Part shown: positions 12,484-23,214 of the stretch, one piece after another
How positions within the stretch are numbered: the first letter of the stretch is position 1
Layout: each line of letters starts with the position of its first letter
Assembly (NCBI RefSeq): GCF_041146795.1
Contig: NC_135172.1
Coordinates: forward strand, 12,390,137-12,454,136
Direction of reading: 5' to 3'
Source: Maylandia zebra
Taxonomy: Eukaryota; Chordata; Actinopteri; Cichliformes; Cichlidae
DNA: 64,000 nucleotides
Made by a program: the position numbers and the translations under genes
Notes under the pieces: model-generated
Told to the model about the DNA's origin: nothing
What the model saw: only the letters and a program-made list of their open reading frames with translations
Databases searched by the model: none

Positions 12484-13551
12484 ATGAATCAAGGGAGATC
12501 GAGAAGAGGATTGGTGAGTGCGTCACCATACAGTACAGAACAGTCTGAGCTGATTAAACTACGAGAAGAATTTCAAATAATACAGGCTGAAAATGTCAAA
12601 TTAAAAGAAGTGGCAGAAGAATCAAGAGGAGAAGCTGAAAATTCAAAGTTTGAAACCGAAGTAGTATTGAAGGAATTACTGCATGTGGGTCTAAAGCTTA
12701 AAGGAGAGAAGATGGGAAAACAACAAGCAGAAAATGAGAATGAAAACATCAAGAAAGAACTGTTGGAAGCTCAAAAAGCATTGCAGGAAGAGAAAAGCAC
12801 AGCACAAGAAGCTAAAAATAAATATCAAACTGCAAAGAAGGAGGCAGAAAATGTGATGCAGGAATTACAGGAGGTGCAGGAAGCTTTTGAAGGGGAGAAA
12901 AGGAAAATGCAGTTGGCAGCACAAGAAGCTGAAAATGTAACGGCTGAAGCTGAAATACTCAGGAAGGAATTACTGCATGTAAAGCAACAACTTGAAGAGG
13001 AGAAAAAACGTAAACACGAGGCAGAAAATGAGATTGAAAATATGAAGAAAGAATTGTTGGAAGCTCAAAAAGTGTTGGAGGAAGAGAAATTTAAAATACA
13101 GGAAGCAAAGAAAGAAATGGAAAATACAAAGAGTTTCACTCAAAACATGAGGAAGAAGTTGCTGGAAACAGAGGAAGAAATAGAAAAAGAGACACATGGA
13201 AAATGGGAGGCAAAACAGGAAAGTGAAACTCTGAAGAAGAAACTGATGAAAGTGCAAGAAGAACTTGCAGAAGAGAAAATTGAGTTGAAGGTATTCAAGA
13301 AAGAAACGACAGCCTCTGAGGTGACCAAGAAAGGCTGCAAAGATGCACTTAAAGAAATGCAAAAGCACAAAAAGGAAGCTAAAGAGCTCCTGAAACAGAA
13401 AGTCAAACTGGCCAAACAGCAGCTGAAAGAAGCATTTAAAGACGCCGAGGAGCAGCTAAACAAAACTTTAAAAGAGCTGAAGGCAAAAGAAAAAGAAAAG
13501 AAAGCCGAGGACAGGAGTGGATTCTGGAGCAGACTGCTGAGAAAAAACTGA
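12484..13551 (+). CDS. Intronless Glu/Lys-rich coiled-coil protein, 355 aa (left arm)
   Basis: An uninterrupted frame begins MNQGRSRRGLVSASPYSTEQ and is then almost wholly alpha-helical. Residues from about 20 to 335 carry heptads in loose tandem units of the type KKELLEAQKxLEEEK, rich in E, K, Q and A. It ends GFWSRLLRKN. The N-terminal 16 residues are basic and Ser/Gly-rich. There is no signal peptide or membrane segment. The start is the first ATG, in the context CCAAAATG; AATAAA at 13701-13706 could serve polyadenylation. No intron borders interrupt it, so it may be a retrogene or a natural single-exon gene. I do not recognise a family. The right-arm copy translates identically. Confidence 0.7.
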   Translation: MNQGRSRRGLVSASPYSTEQSELIKLREEFQIIQAENVKLKEVAEESRGEAENSKFETEVVLKELLHVGLKLKGEKMGKQQAENENENIKKELLEAQKALQEEKSTAQEAKNKYQTAKKEAENVMQELQEVQEAFEGEKRKMQLAAQEAENVTAEAEILRKELLHVKQQLEEEKKRKHEAENEIENMKKELLEAQKVLEEEKFKIQEAKKEMENTKSFTQNMRKKLLETEEEIEKETHGKWEAKQESETLKKKLMKVQEELAEEKIELKVFKKETTASEVTKKGCKDALKEMQKHKKEAKELLKQKVKLAKQQLKEAFKDAEEQLNKTLKELKAKEKEKKAEDRSGFWSRLLRKN

Positions 13552-13700
13552 CCCAGCAGCATCAAGTTTAAGGAGAGCAATAGTTTCTTCCTCCTTCCCC
13601 CTCTCTCAACCTTTCTTTCACAAAAATCCCCCCAAACTTGACTTGGGACGTTTGTTTGTTTTTAAAAACTCTATTCTGAATACATGTACTGAAATACACA

Positions 13701-13706
13701 AATAAA
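13701..13706 (+). terminator. Candidate polyadenylation signal of the coiled-coil gene
   Basis: AATAAA lies 150 bases after the stop codon. The mirror copy is at 23488-23493. Usage is not known. Confidence 0.5.
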
Positions 13707-13979
13707 AATGCCATAACTTGACCTCACGTTGCCGGCTTCTTTTCTTGTGTGTCTGTGGATGTAAAACAGTAACACACTTTCTGCTCTGTGTGTTTTTAAT
13801 TGTAAATAAATGCAATATATCTTCATTTTAAAAACTTCTGCTCTAAATCTTTTTTTAGCAAAATGCTTTTTTTGCCCCTTCCTGATTTCTTATGTTTTAA
13901 CATGTTTGTTACATTTACATGTTTCCGATTTCAAGTGTTAACACAGATGGTCAGAGACAGAGGTCTGGACAGCTCTTTC

Positions 13980-14582
13980 CCTTTATTTGTATTTATTCAG
14001 GTTATTTTTATACTCAAAAATCCATCCACAAGCTTCAACGCGTCCAGAACTCTGCTGCCCGTATCATCACCAGGACCCCTTCTATCCACCACATTACTCC
14101 TGTTCTGCAGCAGTTTCACTGGCTCCCGGTCAAATATCGTATCAATTTCAAAATACTCTTGTACACATTTAAGGCTATTCATCATCTCTGCCCTCCATAT
14201 CTTTCTGATCTGGTTAAGATCACCGCCCCATCTCGTTGTCTCAGATCTACTTCTTCCCTTTCACTCTCCGTCCCCTCCCCCCGTCTTGCCACCATGGGGA
14301 GCAGGGCTTTCAGCTGCTCTGCTCCACGACTCTGGAATCCCCTACCTCCTGATTTAAGAAATATCTCTTCCTTCTCTCTCTTTAAGTCCCAACTCAAAAC
14401 TCACTTGTTCAAAATAGCTTATCCCACATAACCTCTCCACTCTGCTCTTTTAAATTAGTTTATGTCTTATGCTTTTACGATTGTGTAAACTGCTTGTTTT
14501 TATGTTGCTTTTTATTCTAATGTGTACAGTGACCTTGAGTGTTTTGAAAGGCGCTTTCAAATAAAATGTATTATTATTATCT
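13980..14582 (+). mobile_element. 5'-truncated L2-type LINE 3' end (left arm)
   Basis: The frame to 14431 encodes the end of L2-group pol: LQRVQNSAARIITRT, LQQFHWLPVKYRI, GSRAFSCSAPRLWNPLP and FKSQLKTHLF. It is followed by GGCGCTTTCAAATAAAATG and an (ATT)n tail at 14570-14582. Confidence 0.85.
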
Positions 14583-15154
14583 TTGAAATATCTCAGTGTG
14601 ACACTGATACTGTACATGAGTGTGGTAGGTTTTGAAAACAGCATCAGCAGAGTACACAGCAAAGGGGAAAGGAACAATTGTTCCTTTCAAATTTTTTACA
14701 AAACATCCAATCCTGGATCATATCCATATCCACTTAGGATCGAGTGATCCAAATACACCACATTGTGACAATAACCATGGCATAGCAGCTGATGAGCAGC
14801 AGATAGATACTGCTCATGGCACCACTGGTGCAACTAGACTTGCAGTCAAGACTGCCAAAACCAAGACCAAGACCAGAGGGTATCGAGACCAAGACAAGAC
14901 TAAGAACAAGTCGAGACCAAGTCGAGACGAGACGAAGTCGAGACGAGACGAGACCAAGACAAACAAAAGAGTCTTTAAACTGCAGCCAGATTCTGCTTCG
15001 TTTACGGGTGTCAGGCATATTTATGTGTTTTTGCTTTCACACAGCCCTCCTCACCACTGTCTACTGTCTCACTCACTTACTGAGAGGACAGACGCACCCT
15101 CCACTTGACTGTCGAGAAATGCAGATCCAAAAGCAACAACATGGCAGGTCAAGA
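14583..15154 (+). repeat. CGAGAC/CCAAGAC-rich low-complexity inner arm end (left)
   Basis: About 14850-14965 is an imperfect run of AAGACC and CGAGACGAGAC units, of the kind seen in the subterminal regions of fish hAT elements. No gene is evident. The mirror copy is 22040-22611. The inverted-repeat homology ends at 15154. Confidence 0.55.
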
Positions 15155-15586
15155 GACAACAGCAGTATCCTGAGCAGCGAGGGGTCCAGCAGCAACAGCA
15201 GTATGTGCAAAAGGCATCAGCAAGGAGAAAACACCATCATCATGACTGGATGGATGGAGATGCATTTCCAACAAGCTGCAAATTCACTGTGTGTGAATGC
15301 AAATTGAGAACACTGTCTGAGTTGGACATTTGTTACGTTTGGAGTGAAACGGCAATGGAAGAGACAGTGGGCGTAGATTTCGTTTTGGCATTGGTGGGGA
15401 CCAATGACCAATGATTCAGGGTTATTTTTCCTTTTTGTCTGTGCTTCTTGATAACAAAAGGAGAAATGGACTTGCCTAAATATCCTCTTCTACATGCTTT
15501 TAAACTATTTAAAATTACAATTGATAGTTTTATATGTGAGTTATATAATGCTAAATTACAATTAAACAAATGACTAAGTATTTTAG
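15155..15586. other. No gene seen at left of spacer
   Basis: Unassigned, unique sequence with a few CAGCAACAG runs near 15165-15205. No supported gene. Confidence 0.5.
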
Positions 15587-16180
15587 ACTTTCAGTCAGCA
15601 AGCCGGCCTAAAAATACATCAACGTAAACACACTGGAGACAAACTGAAATACTGCAAAGAATGTGGGAGAAGCTTCCCCACATCGGGTGACTTAAAACGA
15701 CATGAACTCTTTCACAGTGGGGTCAAAAAGCACCTCTGTGATCAGTGTGGGTCATCCATCACCACTGCAGGTCAGCTTAAAACACACAAACGAGTCCACA
15801 CAGGAGAGAAACCATACAAGTGCAGACACTGTGACAAGAGCTTCTCACAGTCAGGTAATCGTAACGAGCATGAACGTACACACATGGAAGGAAACTACAG
15901 CTGTGAGCAGTGTGACAAGAGCTTCAGTAATCTCAGTTCATACTCTGCACACAAACGATCCCACGTTACTAATAAACTGTTTCACTGTTACCACTGTGCC
16001 AAAACATTCACTTCATCATCTGCTCTGTGCAAACATCAGCGCGATCACGCAGGGCTGAAACCGTTCCCATCACAGGACGACAGCGAATCTGAAGAGAGAG
16101 AAACATCCTCTTCTGGTTTCAGAGTCCAACTTAAAACCCTGGAGATCAGGCTCCACAGAGTTCAGGTCGGCTCTCCTTAA
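15587..16180 (+). pseudogene. C2H2 zinc-finger terminal exon, truncated duplicate
   Basis: The frame is open from ACTTTCAGTCAGCAAG, in the middle of a finger, to a TAA at 16178-16180. It encodes C2H2 fingers joined by TGEKPYK-type linkers (CDQCGSSITT, CRHCDKSFSQ, CEQCDKSFSN, CYHCAKTFTS), then an acidic tail DDSESEERETSS and IRLHRVQVGSP. It copies the last exon of the gene at 51627-55731 in inverted orientation; the shared block runs to about 16727. Amino-acid differences (SITTAGQLKTH against SFTTAGHLKRH) make it older than the arm duplication. It has no start codon or upstream exons. Confidence 0.85.
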
Positions 16181-16727
16181 AGACCTAATGAGGCTATGAA
16201 TCAAACTGTTCCTGTAGTTCCATGTTAATCTTTATAAATTGTTCTTCTGTAGTGTTTGTGTTCAGTTGTTACCTTTTTTTTCAGTGGTTGGATGAAAAAT
16301 CAGTTTCCTGTTGTTCAAGTTTTTATTGAATGTATTTTGTTAAAGTTCTTCAATAAAGTTTAAAAAAAAGTTAAATAAAGAATTGTTTGAACGACAAATA
16401 TTTTGAGCCATGAAGTCATTTCCTGTATTTCAGAGTAAAGACTGAAGTGACGAATGGAAACATGTTTACAGTCATGGAATAAACACTGATGGGTCATCTG
16501 TAGGAAGTTCTATTGCTGACCTGACAGACTCGACCTTGTTTACAAAGAAAGAAAGGAACTGATGACATGTGTCAGCAGAGGCTTTCAGGGTTGTTTAGAG
16601 TAGAGCTGATAGTCTTAAAGAACACGGCGATTATGACAATTTAACACAATGACCTGAGAAAAATATCTGTTTCTCTCATTTTTACTGTATTCTGATCAAA
16701 TTTCCAACATTCTTTTAACATTTCAAC

Positions 16728-17470
16728 CGGATGGCTCCCCGGCCTCAGTCGGGCGATGGGGGTATGCGGTGGGGCGTGGCCTGCGGTGCCGTGCAGGGAG
16801 GGCGGACACACCTGCACGGCATCCTTAATCACGTCCGCCAAGAGTACAGTACTACTGTACTCTTGCTTCTTCAAATCGTGTTAAGCAAACCTCAGACTGC
16901 AGTAATTAGGGATTTACTGACACCAGGTAAGCAATGTTTAGTGTAAAATACACATTTTTATTGTTCCAACAAATAACCAATGTTACATATGTTAAAGATT
17001 TATTATTGGAAATAATTCAACCCCACCAGAATTAAACAAAACACAAAGAATAAAGTGATAAATAATACAGAAGTGCTCTATTGGATTGTATTACATAGTC
17101 AGATGTTTATAGCAATATAGTAGTTATAAAGCAATACATTCTCCTGTTCATGTTTGTCTGAGCATAAAAATTAGATTTGATTCATAAGAATTATAATGCA
17201 GCAGTAACTTAAATTATTGGATAAATTATGACATATTAAGAAAAGTCAGATAATTCTAAAGTGCCTTATGATGCTGATGCTGTTACACAGCTGTCTTATG
17301 TAGGGATGTTGAATTTTTTGCATTTGCTATAGTGTAATATTATTGTAATGCACAGTGTAAATTATCCTGAGGTACCACAGGAAAAGAAGATGAGTTCCAA
17401 GAGTACAAATAAATCTCATCCCTCCTCCTCGGCTCAGACACAGTGCACGCTCCTTTAGAGCTGCATACGA
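16728..17470. other. No gene seen; AT-rich with one GC-rich island
   Basis: Positions 16735-16830 are GC-rich (GGGCGTGGCCTGCGGTGCCG) and look repeat-derived. A 10-bp hairpin, GAGTACAGTA-c-TACTGTACTC, follows at about 16842-16862. The remainder is AT-rich with no recognisable exon. Confidence 0.45.
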
Positions 17471-17739
17471 TCCAGCATCACAGTGTGAAATCTGTATCTG
17501 CTAGCAGGGCCTCTGTCAGTCTGTCTCGCATGATCTCCTTAGTTGAGTAAAAAGGCAGATACAGATTAGAGTGACATGTCTCTGACTCAGGGAAGTGCTG
17601 CTCACAGGTGCTGCTCTGAATAGCAAAAACCTTCATCTTGACCTGGTCGATGCCAAGAATAGGAGCGCTCTCCTGTAACCAGTCAGGAACCCTGAAGAAC
17701 AGCAATGGAAAGAAAATATCATTTTACTTATCTTATTTT

Positions 17740-19056
17740 TTTTGAAAACTTTTACATACCTATACATATACATATCATCATCACATCACAGGAAAAAGTA
17801 AGGTAAGGTAACTTTATTTATACCTAAAGGCAAGGTAAATTTGCTTTACAGAAAAATGACAGCATTTGACATCCCTTTAAAAACACACATACCTAGTAAA
17901 TATATAAAACTCACTGTGACACATACTTTAATATTTCGAATCAAAAACAGTTCTTATTTAATTCAGTGACAGCAACGGGGACAAAGCTATTTTTATAACG
18001 CTTTGTCCTGCATCTCGGAAATAGAAACCTCCGTCCTGAGGGAAGAAGCTGAAATTCACCCCTTAGAGGATGGGAACCATTTTTAAGGATTGATAAAGCC
18101 ATCCTCTGTACCTGCTTAGAGTACAGGGAGGCTAAACAAGACTGTGGCTCACCTATCAGACGACTGGACCATCTCACTATCTGATTTAGAGAGTTTTTCT
18201 CTGTGACAGAGGTCTGACCAAACCATGCCACCAAACAAAAGGATAAAACAGACTCAATAAAAGAACGATAAAACAAAGTTAAAATTTTTTGGTCAATGTG
18301 GAAATGAACAAGTTTCCTAAGGCAATAAAGGTGCTGGTGACCCTTTTTACAAACTGATTTGCAATTTTGATCAAAGTTCAGTTTTTCATTTATTATGGTC
18401 CCAAGATATTTATATGATTGTACTTGCTCTATTTTCTGACCTTTAATTAAAGTAACTGCTTGCCCATTTTGTTGCTTCCTAAAATCAACAACCATGTCTT
18501 TTGTTTTAGATATGTTCAGCTGGAGATAAGACTCCTCACACCACTGAACAAAGTCATCAATGACTGGACCGTGGTTAATTTCACCCTCTTTCAGTAAGCT
18601 GACAATAACAGAGTCATCTGCATATTTAATAATGACCCTGTTTTCATGTCTGCCCTGACACATATTTGTATAGAGAGTGAATAATAAGGGCGATAGGACG
18701 CACCCTTGAGGAGAACCTGTGGAGGAGAACACTGGGTCAGACAGAACCCCATTTATTCTCACTCTTTGTGACCTGTCAGTTAGAAAATCTAAAATCCAGC
18801 CCACCAGGTTTTTCCTGATTTCAAACTGTTCTAAAAGTCTTTTAATTAAAATATGGGGCTGTATTGTATTAAAAGCCGAAGAAAAATCAATGAAAAGAAG
18901 TCTTGCAAAAGTCCCTTTACTCTCTACATGTTTAAGAATTAGATTTAGTAAAGTCAAAAGTGCGTCCTCCACTCCTCTGTTGGGCCTGTATGCAAACTGC
19001 ATTGGATATTTTTGCATATTTGTCACATTTATGTGTAATAAGTAAATACAAAACAC
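17740..19056 (-). mobile_element. Rex1/CR1-like LINE in the HERC last intron
   Basis: An open frame of 371 codons (17941-19056) encodes a reverse transcriptase with [24 protein letters not shown] and the catalytic YADDSVIV box, then thumb-like sequence ending LLPSGRRFLF...VAVTELNKNCF. The 3' end on the minus strand is in TTTACCTTG-rich sequence near 17800. It is truncated 5' and has no endonuclease. It is divergent from the LINE in the arms, so it is a separate insertion. Confidence 0.85.
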
Positions 19057-19084
19057 AATTGTTAATTTATCATTTCATTCATTA

Positions 19085-19283
19085 AGGGAAAAAATATTCA
19101 AGCCTAGCTGGCCCTATGTGAAAAAGCAATGGAGCTCTAAATGTATTAACTGGTGGAAGCATCCTGGCAGCAAGAACTGCAGTCAAGTGTTTGTGATAAC
19201 TGGTAACGAATCTTTACATAGCTTTGGGAGGAATTTCGGCCCACTTTCCTTGGCATACGTTTTTGATGACTAACTCAACCATA
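19085..19283. mobile_element. DNA transposon-derived fragment
   Basis: CAGCAAGAACTGCAGTCAAGTG and GGAATTTCGGCCCACTTTCC are typical interior words of Tc1-type MITEs in fish. No ends are visible. It abuts the third-copy segment at 19284. Confidence 0.4.
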
Positions 19284-21055
19284 AAGCAGCTTTACAGTGT
19301 ATTAATCAGAACAATGCTGCTCTCTAATGTATCTTGGTAAAGTGCAGAAAAATCTAATGTTTTATATGATACAGTGTGATTTCAGTAACATATCATAACG
19401 GAGGCTTCAGCAAGTACTTACGAAGGAAATCTTTCCTCTGCTCTTCAGTTAGTTCATCAAATACCTCCCAAAACATCTGTATGGTGGGGTGGCGGTCATG
19501 ATATCTCCAACCATAACTTGTGTTCTGAAAACAGTGAAAATGACTGTTATAATCATAGAGTTTGTAAGGTCAGGCATACACTATGTTGCCAAAAGTATTC
19601 CCTAACACATCCAAATCATTCAATTAATGTGTTCCAATCACTTCCATGGACACAGGTGTATTAAATCAAGCACCTAGGCATGCAGACTACTTCTACAAAC
19701 ATGTGTGAAAGGACGAGTCGCTCTCAGGAACTGAATGAATTCCAGCATGGTAATGTGATAGGATGCACCAGTGCAACAAGTCCAGTCATGAAATTTCCTC
19801 GCTATTAAATATTCCATAGTCAGCTGTTAGTGATATTATAACAAAGTGGAAGTAATTGGAAATGACAGCTAGTCAGCTGATGCTAAGGCTCATAGTGCAC
19901 TTAAGTCACCAATATCTGCAGTCTGCTGTTGTTACAGATGTCCAAACTTCATTGGTTTCCATGGCTGAGCAGCTGCATCCCAGCCTTACACTGACAAACA
20001 CAATGCAAAGCGTCAGATGGAGTGATTTAAGCATCTCAACACTGGACTCTAAAGCAGTGGAGATGTGTTTACTGGAGTGACGAATCACACTTCTCTGACT
20101 GGCAATCCGATGGATGTGTCAGGGTTTGGTGGTTGCCAGAAGTACTTGTCTGACTGCACTGTGCCAAGTGTAAAGTGTGGTGGAGGGGCGGTTTTGTTGT
20201 GGGGCTGTTTATCGGGAGTTGGGTTCGCCCCCTTAGTGCCGATGAAAGGAACTCTTAATGCTTCAGCATATCAAGACAATTTCATGCTTCCAGTTTGGGG
20301 ATGGCCACTTTCTGTTCCAACATGGCTGGGCACCAGTGCACAATACAAGGTCCATAAAGACATGGATGAGTGAGTTTGGTGTAGAAGAACTGGACTAGCC
20401 TGCACAGAGTCCTGACCTCACCCTGATAGAACATATTTGGGATGAATTAGAGCAGCAACTGTGAGCCAGGCCTTCTCCTCCAACATCAGTGTCTGACACC
20501 ATAAATGCACCTCTGGAAGAATAGTCAAAAAATTCCCATAAACACACCTAAACCTTGTGGAAAGCTTTTCCAGAAGAGTGGAAGCAGTTATAGCTGCGAA
20601 GGGTGGGCTGACTATTATATTATACTATCATACAAAAGTCTGGATTAAGACTGAGATGTGACTCAAGTTCATATTTGTGTTAAAGCAGCCGGCTGAATGC
20701 TTTTGGCAGTATGCAGTACACAGTTATTGTGCTACAGGACAGCTGTGAAACTACAGCCTGTGTCTGTTTGGCTGACTGTACCTGTTTGAACTTTTCCCAG
20801 TCATGCACGTCCTGGCCGACCAGCACTCCCTGCAGCTCCTCTGGTCGAAACAGCCTCACCAAATCCTGCTCACACACCAGGAAGAAGCCTCGCTTGAACT
20901 CCTGGAACAGACTCTCCACTGATGTGTTGAAGGCATGATTCACATAGGCCTCCACAAACTCCTTCCTGTTTAGGAGGGAAAATGTTAAATTAGCAAACAT
21001 TTCACAGAGACAAAGGTGCTGCAGATGAACCTCACAAACACTTCATGTTTTATAT
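19284..21055 (+). repeat. Third copy of 7180-8822 in the spacer
   Basis: Homology to the left arm starts at AAGCAGCTTTACAG and stops after GTTTTATAT. It runs direct to 7180-8822 and inverted to 28372-30014. It keeps about 150 bases of Tc1 sequence that both arms lack. Confidence 0.93.
19579..20716 (+). mobile_element. Tc1-like transposon, longer third copy (spacer)
   Basis: This is the same insertion as at 7475-8483, but it keeps roughly 150 extra bases (about 20180-20330) from the middle of the transposase gene, including GGCTGTTT...GGAGTTGGGTTCGCCCCCTTAGT. The arms therefore carry an internally deleted derivative, and the spacer copy is closer to the ancestral insertion. Confidence 0.85.
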
Positions 21056-22001
21056 GCTTACCGTATTTCCCGGACTACAAAGCGCACCTGAATATTAGCC
21101 GCACAAGCTAAAATCAGGGGAAAATCCTGTTTTGTACATACATTAGCCGCACCTGACCAAAAGCCGCAGGTGTTTCAATATTGACTTATCATATGTAAGA
21201 GAATATGCACAAAGCGAATTGTCAGGAAAGAGATGGCTGTTTGGAGACACACCCCTTTTATTAATATTTTGAAAATCAAGTTATGGGTACATATTTGCAC
21301 ATGTGCTGTGCTTCATAAATGAGTAACAAATGTAGTACATAACAGTAACCTACAGCACACCAGAAAAATAGATTCAGACTACCTTTTAGGCTCAGGTGCA
21401 GTGACACGGCTTTAACAAGAAGAAAAGTCAGTCATTCACCACCATCTTCCTGCGCACTAAAACCACCAAAGTCCTCTTCTCCAGTGTCGGAAACGAACAG
21501 GCTCAGGATGGCTTCGTCATCCACTCTCAGCTTCTTTCCTTCGTTGTCACTTTCAAAACCAAAGATAATCCTCATTGTCATTGTCAGTGTCGGAGTCGAA
21601 CACCCTCTGAAGGGCCGTGGCGGTGTCCTCCTCTTCATCATGCAGCAGTCCAGCCCTTCGAAATCCGTTGGTGATCGTGGATGTTTGCACACTTTTCCAC
21701 GCTGTCAGAATCCACCGGTAGAGTTGAGCACAACTTGCTTTTCGCAAGTTTATCGCCGCTCGTCATCCACGACTCCCGCTGAACGCATAGCGCTACTTTG
21801 AAGTTTGTTTTTCGCGCTACTTGTACGGCACTATGTTGCCTGGCGGATGGACATGTGACCAACATACCACTCTTGAACCCCGATCCTTCCGCCAGGCAAC
21901 GTAGTGCCGTACAACAGCGGAACAAACAAAACAAATCGTCTTACGATATCACAAAAATCATGGACAATCTATAGAAAAGCCGCACCTGACTAAAAGCCGC
22001 A
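21056..22001. mobile_element. DNA transposon remnant, one end lost
   Basis: It begins with TACCGTATTTCCCGGACTAC and AGCCGCACCTGACCAAAAGC, a terminus widespread in fish DNA transposons. A related motif, GCCGCACCTGACTAAAAGCC, recurs at 21979-21998 just before the junction, where the distal end is cut off. An antisense acidic frame (21432-21692, FESDNEGKK, DTGEEDFGGFS) may be the tail of its transposase. The superfamily is uncertain, possibly pogo-like. Confidence 0.55.
21821..21914. other. Long hairpin, 27-bp stem with one mismatch
   Basis: TTGTACGGCACTATGTTGCC... at 21821-21847 pairs with 21888-21914, differing at one position; the loop is 40 bases. It lies inside the DNA transposon remnant and could be the terminal inverted repeats of a tiny nested element. 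Confidence 0.85.
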
Positions 22002-22039
22002 GGGTCCTGGTGATGATACGGGCAGCAGAGTTCTGGAGT
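22002..22039 (-). other. LINE-derived filler at the inner palindrome junction
   Basis: The 36 bases 22002-22037 are identical to 23116-23151, inside the right-arm L2 element. Two more bases lead directly into the start of the right arm at 22040. Confidence 0.85.
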
Positions 22040-22611
22040 TCTTGACCTGCCATGTTGTTGCTTTTGGATCTGCATTTCTCGACAGTCAAGTGGAGGGTGC
22101 GTCTGTCCTCTCAGTAAGTGAGTGAGACAGTAGACAGTGGTGAGGAGGGCTGTGTGAAAGCAAAAACACATAAATATGCCTGACACCCGTAAACGAAGCA
22201 GAATCTGGCTGCAGTTTAAAGACTCTTTTGTTTGTCTTGGTCTCGTCTCGTCTCGACTTCGTCTCGTCTCGACTTGGTCTCGACTTGTTCTTAGTCTTGT
22301 CTTGGTCTCGATACCCTCTGGTCTTGGTCTTGGTTTTGGCAGTCTTGACTGCAAGTCTAGTTGCACCAGTGGTGCCATGAGCAGTATCTATCTGCTGCTC
22401 ATCAGCTGCTATGCCATGGTTATTGTCACAATGTGGTGTATTTGGATCACTCGATCCTAAGTGGATATGGATATGATCCAGGATTGGATGTTTTGTAAAA
22501 AATTTGAAAGGAACAATTGTTCCTTTCCCCTTTGCTGTGTACTCTGCTGATGCTGTTTTCAAAACCTACCACACTCATGTACAGTATCAGTGTCACACTG
22601 AGATATTTCAA

Positions 22612-23214
22612 AGATAATAATAATACATTTTATTTGAAAGCGCCTTTCAAAACACTCAAGGTCACTGTACACATTAGAATAAAAAGCAACATAAAAACAA
22701 GCAGTTTACACAATCGTAAAAGCATAAGACATAAACTAATTTAAAAGAGCAGAGTGGAGAGGTTATGTGGGATAAGCTATTTTGAACAAGTGAGTTTTGA
22801 GTTGGGACTTAAAGAGAGAGAAGGAAGAGATATTTCTTAAATCAGGAGGTAGGGGATTCCAGAGTCGTGGAGCAGAGCAGCTGAAAGCCCTGCTCCCCAT
22901 GGTGGCAAGACGGGGGGAGGGGACGGAGAGTGAAAGGGAAGAAGTAGATCTGAGACAACGAGATGGGGCGGTGATCTTAACCAGATCAGAAAGATATGGA
23001 GGGCAGAGATGATGAATAGCCTTAAATGTGTACAAGAGTATTTTGAAATTGATACGATATTTGACCGGGAGCCAGTGAAACTGCTGCAGAACAGGAGTAA
23101 TGTGGTGGATAGAAGGGGTCCTGGTGATGATACGGGCAGCAGAGTTCTGGACGCGTTGAAGCTTGTGGATGGATTTTTGAGTATAAAAATAACCTGAATA
23201 AATACAAATAAAGG
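22612..23214 (-). mobile_element. 5'-truncated L2-type LINE 3' end (right arm)
   Basis: Mirror of 13980-14582. A 36-base piece identical to 23116-23151 within this element recurs at the palindrome junction (22002-22037). Confidence 0.85.

Larger units (their letters stand above)
1..15154 (+). repeat. Left arm of a giant inverted repeat
   Basis: The whole segment reappears as reverse complement at 22040-37193; paired coordinates sum to 37193 or 37194 throughout. About 20 differences were found by eye, including a 7C/8C run near 35-41, an 8T/7A run near 2345-2352, and substitutions near 333, 2438, 3412, 3870, 6110, 6571, 7325, 8006, 9691 and 10829. That is roughly 99.9 percent identity. Homology stops at 15154, where left and right diverge after a shared CAAGA. 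The outer end lies beyond the window, since position 1 is inside a LINE that still matches. Confidence 0.97.
17478..20965 (-). pseudogene. HERC-type HECT exons with true terminal exon (third copy)
   Basis: On the minus strand, exons at 20782-20965 and about 19422-19524 copy those of the arms. The terminal exon at 17478-17700 supplies the C-lobe: ESAPILGIDQVKMKVFAIQ, EHFPESETCHSNL-type sequence with the conserved catalytic cysteine in SETCHSN, and LTEALLADTDFTL before the stop. The terminal exon starts FLTG in one frame and continues QESAPIL in another near 17668-17680, a one-base frameshift. A LINE lies in the last intron. This is the most complete HERC piece in the window, but it still lacks all upstream exons. 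Confidence 0.8.
15155..22039. other. Spacer between the inverted-repeat arms
   Basis: This 6.9 kb single-orientation segment is itself a mosaic. It holds unassigned sequence, a zinc-finger terminal exon (15587-16180), low-complexity sequence, the terminal exon of a HERC gene, a LINE, a third copy of the HERC exons (19284-21055), a DNA transposon remnant, and a 36-base LINE filler at the right junction. Confidence 0.9.

Noticed and set aside
12970-13580. Phe/Leu/Ser-rich minus-strand ORFs of 132 and 146 codons, mirrored in the right arm
   Set aside because: Reverse strand of a Glu/Lys-rich coiled-coil gene; the composition is a by-product.
14632-15307. Arg/Thr-rich ORFs of 158 and 163 codons
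   Set aside because: Driven by the AAGACC/CGAGAC simple repeat; not coding.
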